Below, in pieces: positions 57,752 through 64,000 of a stretch of 64,000 bases of DNA; positions within the stretch are counted from its first letter, which is position 1; every line of letters starts with the position of its first letter. Position numbers and translations under genes: made by a program. Below the pieces are notes generated by a model that was not told the DNA's origin, ran no database searches, and saw only the letters and a program-made list of their open reading frames with translations. Origin of the DNA: Lycocorax pyrrhopterus obiensis (Eukaryota; Chordata; Aves; Passeriformes; Paradisaeidae); assembly GCA_014706295.1 (NCBI GenBank), contig JACSVZ010000037.1, positions 3,100,001 through 3,164,000 on the forward strand. The letters run 5' to 3'.

Positions 57752-59680
57752 TGCGGGAGGGGATGCTGAGCGCGGGGCTGGCGCCGGGCAGCTCCCGCAG
57801 CCGTCATTCCAGCGCTTTCCGGCGAGGGAAGAGGTTTTCCGGACTGTTCTGGCAGCGTTGGGTTTGCCATGCCCAAATTTCCAGGATGTGGGTTTCCATG
57901 GGAGTTCGGAGCTCTTCTTCGTCCTGGGGTGGCTTCTCAGCCAGCGCCATTCGCGGTGACTGAACTCGTGGCATCTCAGCGGATCAAAAAGCAATGGCAG
58001 AGGTCCACAAGTGCCAGAAGTTGTCTGTTTTTAAGGGCAAGCGGCAGATCTTGCCGAGGGCCTGTTTGAAAAGACTCTCCAGAACACCCTTATTTTAAGC
58101 CTAAAACCTCTTGGTCTTAGACCCGTGCTCGATTTTATTCCTGTGGGGTAAAGTTGTTTAAAGTTCAGGAGAACTGACTGGTGGAACCACAACCCCCACA
58201 GCTAAGTGCGTGTTTGATCCAAAGCTCACTTAAATCAAGTGTTTTAGGTGGGTTTTGTATCATGCCTTACGCTGGTCACAAATTTTGGGACCTAGACTGG
58301 CCACTGTCCAAAAAAACAACGGGGGTTTTCTGGTCAGCTCCAGCGACCATCAACATCCAACACCTGCTTTTCTCCCATTAGACCTGCGTCATAGTTTCAC
58401 AAAGAGTGAAGGTAAAGGGGTAAATTGAGTAAGAAAACTCCATTTCGTTGAGCAAGCAGGAACCAACCCTTAATTATAAGTAAGATACAAGTGAGCACCC
58501 CCGTTGCCCTCTGAAATCCCCTCGTTTAGCAACGCTGTGTCCAGCTGCACTAAGGTAGAAGCTTCTTGACCACAGAACTCACTGATGTTGTAGCCGAGTG
58601 TTTTGAGCGTAGGAACACTCCTCGTTAACTCCTCACTTGATGCTGTAGTAAAGTAAGGTTTTAGCCATACTCCAGTACTGATTCTATTGTGCCTTAGTGC
58701 TGAGAATTTGTCCCATTTCTATTGGTGGATCTGTTCCTGTAGTCCTCGTAGGCAAGTGTATCTCCCTCGTGTTCTTGTCTCTGGAATTAGTGGTTGTTGG
58801 TTTGTCTGATTGTTTGTTTTCTTTAAAAAAAAACAAACTTGGGCTGATGATTACTTGAAATTTAATATATACACAAAGTAGTTACCTTCAGAGAGGTATT
58901 TAGTGAGGTAGTTTTTAGTACGTGTTGTCTGTATGTAGCTGACTGCTGTAAGACAAAAAATTAATTTATTATCACTTAGAAACTGTGCACTTAAAGCAAA
59001 AAAAAGTAGGGGAACAGCTCTGCTGTAAAGGGGTTGTTGCTGTTAAAACACGTCAGGTTCACGTGTGGTCTGTTTGTGTAAATGTTTAGCACTGGTGAAC
59101 GACCTGTTTGCTTTTCCTTGTGAAAGTAGTTCGTGAAGTTTAAACTTGGTGGTAGAGGGTAAATCTAGGAAGTGTATGGAATCCTTAGTAACACACAGTA
59201 TTTGTACTGAACATAATCCCTTCGGTAACTTGGGAGTGGCTGAGGAACTGAAGGTCTGCATTTCATCGGGCAGAAACACCTTTTTATTTGTTTGTTCTTC
59301 CTGCTGTGTTCCCATTCTCACATGCAGCTGACTCCGTTTAAGTGTTCTGTGTTTATTACCCTGCCTGGGTACTTGATTTAAGCAACTCACTGATGCCATC
59401 ATTTGGGGTTTGTATCGCTAAGGAGATGGACTGTTGGAAGAAAAGGCAGTTTTTAAGAACATGAAGACAAATGTTGGTTTTAAGTCAGGCTTTGCTGTAG
59501 CCAGTTCAGCACAGGAGTGCCACTGATTTGGTACATCTCTGTCAGCTTTTGTCAGCCAGTGTCACTGTTCTGTTCTTCATCTTGTCATGAATTGCCAGAT
59601 GTGAAAACCAGCTGTATGAACAATGAGCCTTGTACCACCTTGGCATTGAACTCAATAAATTAAGAGAATAATGAAAAGAA
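57752..59680 (+). terminator. FNDC10: FNDC10 3' UTR with poly(A) signal
   Basis: The 1.9 kb after the stop has no coding frame of interest and reads like an AU-rich 3' UTR. A canonical AATAAA stands at 59654-59659. I saw no earlier canonical hexamer, which argues for one long 3' UTR. Confidence 0.55.
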
Positions 59681-62660
59681 ATGAAAACTTCCTAAGTATT
59701 TAAAGGTTCGAGATCTTGCTTGACTCAAAGCGAGTCTGCACAAACTGGTCATAATCATACTCTCTTGTCTACTTTAAAATTATGACAGCATTAATGGGAA
59801 ATGAGAGATTTATTCTCTGAATACTCGATTTTTATTTACTAGAGGTTTAGACTAGAGATAAGTGGGTAATTCAGGTGGTAACACTGATGTAAGTCTGAGG
59901 AAATGGAAATTTAATTTACTGTTTTGAGTGTGACTGTCTTCAGTAAGACACCTCTGCAGGTAATAATGGATACAATGACCTGCTAAAACAGCACCTAGGA
60001 GATGCTAAAGAGATGTTTTTGTAGTCATTTCACATTTTTATTCATCAGTCTCTGGGGATTGCATTGCAACAGCATCCTGGGCAGAGGGTAGAACAAGAAT
60101 ATAAATCTTGATAGAAGAAAATCCGTAGTTTTCTAAAGGATTATTTTTTTCCCTTTCCATGCATTATAAATAGAATGTGGGAAACAATATCTCAGTTTCT
60201 CATTCATTTCCAGTGCATTAAGCTTTAATTGAACACATCTTGGTGTGTGGGAAAGAAAATCAGAGTATTCCCTGTTTGATTTTGTGTGACATTAAGCAAA
60301 ACATTTGCTGACCTATTGATGACTGGGTTTTTTCCTTCTATCACAACTATAGAAATCTCCTCCACCATGAATGTAGACATTTCTTTTGATAATAAAAGGG
60401 AAAATTACATGTACACAGGGCTTGGTACTAATTCAGCTCCCCCAAGCCTTAGTGAGACTGCACAGTTCAAGCTTTCTCCAGTCTTTGCAGCAATTCCCAA
60501 AACACGCAGAGTAGCTTGTGGAGTGATAATCCATCCTGGCCTGTCCAGGCAGCAATAAAGAAATGGCAGAATGTTGATTTGTAACTGCCAAGAAGCTGCT
60601 TTGGGAAAAAGTGGAAATAGCTCCTAAGGCAACTACACATTCTCTGTGTTACTACACAAGTACCTGCTGTTAAAAATCCATGTGGTGCCTTCTTAGGTGT
60701 TTTATTATCCTGCATTTATCCAGTTATTTCCATTACAAACACCAGGCCACATCCAGGAGTTAAAATGCAGAATGATACGCTCATTAACAAGCTGCTTTTT
60801 TCCTTGCCCTGCACTAAATGTGAGGAAAACAACTGCTTAAATGTGAGCAGCTCAAAGCCCAGCTTGACCCCAGCTTTGAATCTTCTGGAAGAAACAGTCT
60901 GTGCCTCAGGCAAAGAATCTCTCCTAATTGCATTATGATATTTTTTGTGGGACATAAATGGGAAGGCTGCCTGGCTTTATTTGGAGGTGCAGGCAAAAGC
61001 TGGTATTTTGCTTCCATGGAGACCTGGAGTTTCAGTTTTACGAGGCTGCAAAATGCTGCTGTATTTCACCAGCACGTTCCAGAGGAAAGGTGGGCTGGAA
61101 GGAGGAAAAGGAGGCAGGTAACAGTGTCAAATTCCTGGTAAAAGCTTTGGAATTCCAGCAGTGACGCCTGGATGGGGGGTTTTGGCAGTTTTAAGCCTGA
61201 GCAAAACCGCCCTGAGACTGGTGTTGCTTCATCACAGGTCTGGTCACTGCATCTCTGATAATTCCCTGACCAGAAGCACCAGGTGATCTGCAGGGAGCCT
61301 TTGCAAGAATAAGAATTAAGAAGATGATGGGCAGGGTTAGGAATGGCTCAGAGGAGACCCAAGGAAAGGGAGCGCTGAGGGGACACGTTTAGGTGGGAAA
61401 TGCTGGGTGACAAAAGGGCTGCTTGAGGAAAGGGGAAAGATTTCTTTGTGAAAGTTGAGGGGATAGTGAGAAAAGCTTTTCTTTTTATGGAAAATACAAG
61501 AGAAAGGCAGAGGTTTTACATGGAGGGAGGGGAGGAGAATGGCAGGTTGTGGGAGCAAGTGCTTGAATGTCAGGAAAAGGCTCTGCTGGAAGTGCTGTGG
61601 TGATAATGGGGAAAAAATTCCTCAGAAAGCACAAAGGGAAAAAATATCAATGGGAGGGCAGGAAATATTTTTAGGAAGCACTGAAGAGAGAGTCCTGCCT
61701 TGCTAGTGAAGTTCAGCTGTGCTGGGGAATAGATTTGTTCCTTTGATGTCCTCTATTTCTCTTGCTCTGTTACCTCCTCCTGCCATTGAAATGGGCAAGC
61801 AAACCAAAGTGGAAAAGCATTATGAGATGGAAAAGGGAAAAGATGATAAAAACCTCAGAGAAAAACGGGATTGAGCTGGGCTGAGCAAGGAACACCGTGA
61901 TAATTTCGATAATGCGAGAAAACAATTCCGAAACCAGCGCATTTCACCACTCGGTGGGTACATAAATAACTCCTAGTTTTGGCCATTCTCATTTGTGCAG
62001 TTTTCAGTGAAAGCGTGAGCGTTTACTCCTGAAATGCAGAATTCCGTGATTAATCCTAACAGCAACCATCTGCCCGCGTTATGTTCGCTGCGGATCCCCC
62101 CGGGCACAGCCTGGGCGCTGGGATTATCCGGGGTGTCGGGCCCAATTCTCTTCCTTGGGGATGACTCAATCCTGCATCCAAACGCTTCCCCTCGGGATCC
62201 TCCCGTGTCCCAGCCCCGCTGCCCCGCCGCGGCATTCGGCTGCCATCTAGTGCCAAAGAGAGGGAAAATTGTCCTAAAAACCTGCTTTTCTGACAAGCGG
62301 TGCTTTTAAATTCCACAAGCCCGAGGAGCCCGCAGGATTCAGGGATTTGCGCTGAATGGCTGTTTTGTGTTGGGAGCGCTTGAGACCTCACCGCCCTTTA
62401 TGTGAAGAAATCTTCTTAATCTTCAACCTGAACCTCCCCCGGTGCAACTGAGGCCGTTTCCTCTCATCCTCTCCCTTGTTCTCTGGGAGAAATCCCGATC
62501 CCCCCCGGCTGCCCGCTCCTGTCAGGGAGTTGTGCAGAGCCACGAGGTCCCCCCGATCCCTTTTCTCCCCAGGCTGAGCCCCTTTCCCAGCTCCCTCAGC
62601 CGCTCCTGGTGCTCCAAACCCTTCCCCAGCTCCGCTCCCTGCCCTGGATGAGGTGAACGA
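59681..62660. other. intergenic region between FNDC10 and SSU72
   Basis: Moderately AT-rich sequence without a recognisable gene, RNA or transposon. Confidence 0.7.
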
Positions 62661-62667
62661 GAAGCTT

Positions 62668-63092
62668 TAGAATTATGGAATATCCTGAGCTGGAAGGGAC
62701 CCACAGGGATCATCCAGTCCAGCTCCTGGCCCTGCACAGACACCCCAACAATCCCACCCTGAGCATCCCTGACAGCTCCTGGAGCTCTGGCAGCCTCAGG
62801 GGCTGTGCCCATTCCCTGGGGAGCCTGGGCAGTGCCCCGCACCCTCTGGGGGAAGAATCTTTCCCAAAATCCAACCTAAATCTCCCCTGACACAGCCCCA
62901 GCCACTCCCTGGGCCCTGTCCCAGGTCACCACAGAGATCAGGGCCTGTCCCTCCTCTTCCCCTCACCAAGTTGTACATTGCAATGAGGTCTCCCCTCAGC
63001 CTCCTCCAGGCTGAACAAGCCCTCACGCTCATCATAAAGCTGCCCCTCCACACCCTTCACTACCCTCCTCTGAGCACCAACACCTTAATATC
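62668..63092 (-). mobile_element. CR1 LINE fragment, about 425 bp, inverted
   Basis: It begins GAATTATGGAATATCCTGAG and continues AGCTGGAAGGGACCCACAGG, CCAGCTCCTGGCCCTGCAC, CAATGAGGTCTCCCCTCAGC and CTCCAGGCTGAACAAGCCCT. This is the longest CR1 copy in the window, reverse-oriented and covering the end of the reverse transcriptase region and the 3' UTR. It abuts the SSU72 CpG island. Confidence 0.9.
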
Positions 63093-63119
63093 TTTTTTTT
63101 ACATTATTTGTTGCCCAAA

Positions 63120-63413
63120 ACTGCCCCAAAACTCGGGGTGAGGCGGCACAACCCTCTCCCTCCATGCCGCGCCTAACGCTTCCCAGAGCTCGCCGGCGAC
63201 TCCCACCCCACTCGCCCTCGCCCAGCACCCTCCGGACCCTTCTCCCGGCACTCCCCTCACGGCGGCCGCGGCCGCTCCGCCTCCCCCGCCCCGTGCCGCG
63301 GTTGGCCGCGGCGGGGCCCTGCTGACACGTCCCGTCCCCGCCCGCCGCGCCGCGCCGCCATTTTGTGCGAGCGGCGGCCGGGAGGCGCGGGCAGCCCCAG
63401 CGCCGTGCCCGCC
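63120..63413 (+). promoter_or_regulatory. SSU72: SSU72 CpG-island promoter and 5' UTR
   Basis: CpG-dense sequence before the SSU72 start codon, with a YY1 element at 63354-63365. Confidence 0.75.
63354..63365 (+). promoter_or_regulatory. YY1 site near the SSU72 start
   Basis: GCCGCCATTTTG is an exact match to the YY1 consensus (reverse CAAAATGGCGGC). It lies 48 bp upstream of the ATG, where YY1 often marks the start of housekeeping transcripts. Confidence 0.65.
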
Positions 63414-63493
63414 ATGCCGTCCGCGCCGCTCCGCGTGGCCGTGGTGTGCTCCAGCAACCAGAACCGCAGCATGGAGGCGCACAACATCCTCAG
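63414..63493 (+). CDS. SSU72: SSU72 exon 1 (RNA polymerase II CTD phosphatase)
   Basis: SSU72 dephosphorylates Ser5 of the polymerase II C-terminal domain and acts with the cleavage/polyadenylation machinery in the nucleus. The first exon codes 26 residues plus two bases: MPSAPLRVAVVCSSNQNRSM and then EAHNIL. It contains the whole catalytic CX5R P-loop (C12 to R18). The donor is AG|GTAACC, phase 2. The start matches the human protein, which differs at one residue in this stretch and continues with S-K-R-G. The other exons lie beyond the right edge. Confidence 0.97.
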
Positions 63494-64000
63494 GTAACCG
63501 CTGCTGCCCGGTTCCCCCACCGTGCTGGCGGCGCTCCGCTGTCAGGGCGGCGCGGATGAGGCCGTGTTCGGGGCCCGCGCCCGGCCCGGCAGGCCCGCGG
63601 TTGCGGGACAGCACCCCGCCTTCACCCCGCTTGTGGCCGCTTTTCATCGCGCTTCCACCCCGTTTGTCCCCCCTTTTCACCCCCCTGGTGCCCTTTTTTT
63701 GCCCCGTTTTCAGCTCACCTCCTCCGCGCCCCGCTCCAGGCCGCGGTCGGGGGTCCCGGCCCTGCGTGACGGAGCTGCGGCCCCAGTGCTGAAAACACGG
63801 GCTGAGGACTTGGGCAGAGCAGGGCCTGTGTCTCGGCGTGTGGAAACTTAACCGTTCCCTTTTTTCCTTCCCCCCCCCTCCCCCCCCTTTTTTTTTTTCT
63901 TGAATGCATCTGAAAGAGGCCCACAGGGAAGCCGGAGAGAGACTCTTCGTCAGGAGCTGGAGTGATAGGACAAGGAGTAATGGGCACAGAGTGAAAGAGG
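63494..64000 (+). other. SSU72: SSU72 intron 1, partial
   Basis: The CpG island continues to about 63780, then a C/T homopolymer tract lies at 63870-63899. No further exon is seen. Confidence 0.8.

Noticed and set aside
59703..59713. GGTTCGAGATC resembling a tRNA B box
   Set aside because: No matching A box, acceptor stem or cloverleaf around it.
63099..63680. 193-codon minus-strand frame over SSU72 exon 1
   Set aside because: Antisense to a confidently identified exon inside a CpG island; GC-driven.

Overview
The window is vertebrate nuclear DNA, almost certainly avian and probably from a songbird or close relative. The reasons are compact intron-exon genes with GT-AG splice sites, four separate CpG islands, several CR1-type LINE 3' ends (the main avian retroposon), and the gene order MIB2 - FNDC10 - SSU72, which is the order I know from human 1p36.33. 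Nothing bacterial, phage or viral was seen. All gene models were spliced by eye from reading frames and splice signals.

Layout. (1) 1-10.4 kb: the 5' coding half of MIB2 on the minus strand, as four coding exons for a MIB/HERC2 domain, a ZZ zinc finger and most of a second MIB/HERC2 domain. The remainder of the gene lies beyond the left edge. (2) 10.4-21.1 kb: the long 5' intron, ending in a CpG island at about 20.3-21.1 kb that is the likely MIB2 promoter. (3) 21.1-31.5 kb: intergenic DNA with CR1 fragments, AT-rich low-complexity sequence, a seven-copy 68-bp minisatellite and an 82-bp tandem duplication. (4) 31.6-51.5 kb: a plus-strand gene of 14 coding exons predicting a 591-residue type II Golgi membrane protein of the GOLIM4/GPP130 family. 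Its total coding length is an exact multiple of three and every junction is in phase. From its position between MIB2 and FNDC10 I infer a paralogue and not the GOLIM4 orthologue. (5) 51.6-56.9 kb: intergenic repeats, including a 191-bp copy of part of the GOLIM4-like intron 12 and a 63-bp minisatellite directly upstream of FNDC10. (6) 57.07-57.75 kb: intronless FNDC10, with a probable 1.9-kb 3' UTR. (7) 59.7-63.1 kb: gene-free DNA with a CR1. (8) 63.1-64.0 kb: the CpG island promoter and first coding exon of SSU72, which continues past the right edge.

The four genes are not a pathway. MIB2 is an E3 ligase acting in Notch ligand endocytosis, the GOLIM4-like protein should act in the cis-Golgi/endosomal cycle, FNDC10 is a small single-pass membrane protein, and SSU72 is an RNA polymerase II CTD phosphatase. 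The points most worth a second look are the GOLIM4-like gene itself, a near-perfect GC palindrome with 47-bp arms in its 5' flank, an in-frame 24-codon upstream ORF in the MIB2 leader, splice acceptors whose pyrimidine tracts are microsatellites, and the 98%-identical 191-bp direct duplication.
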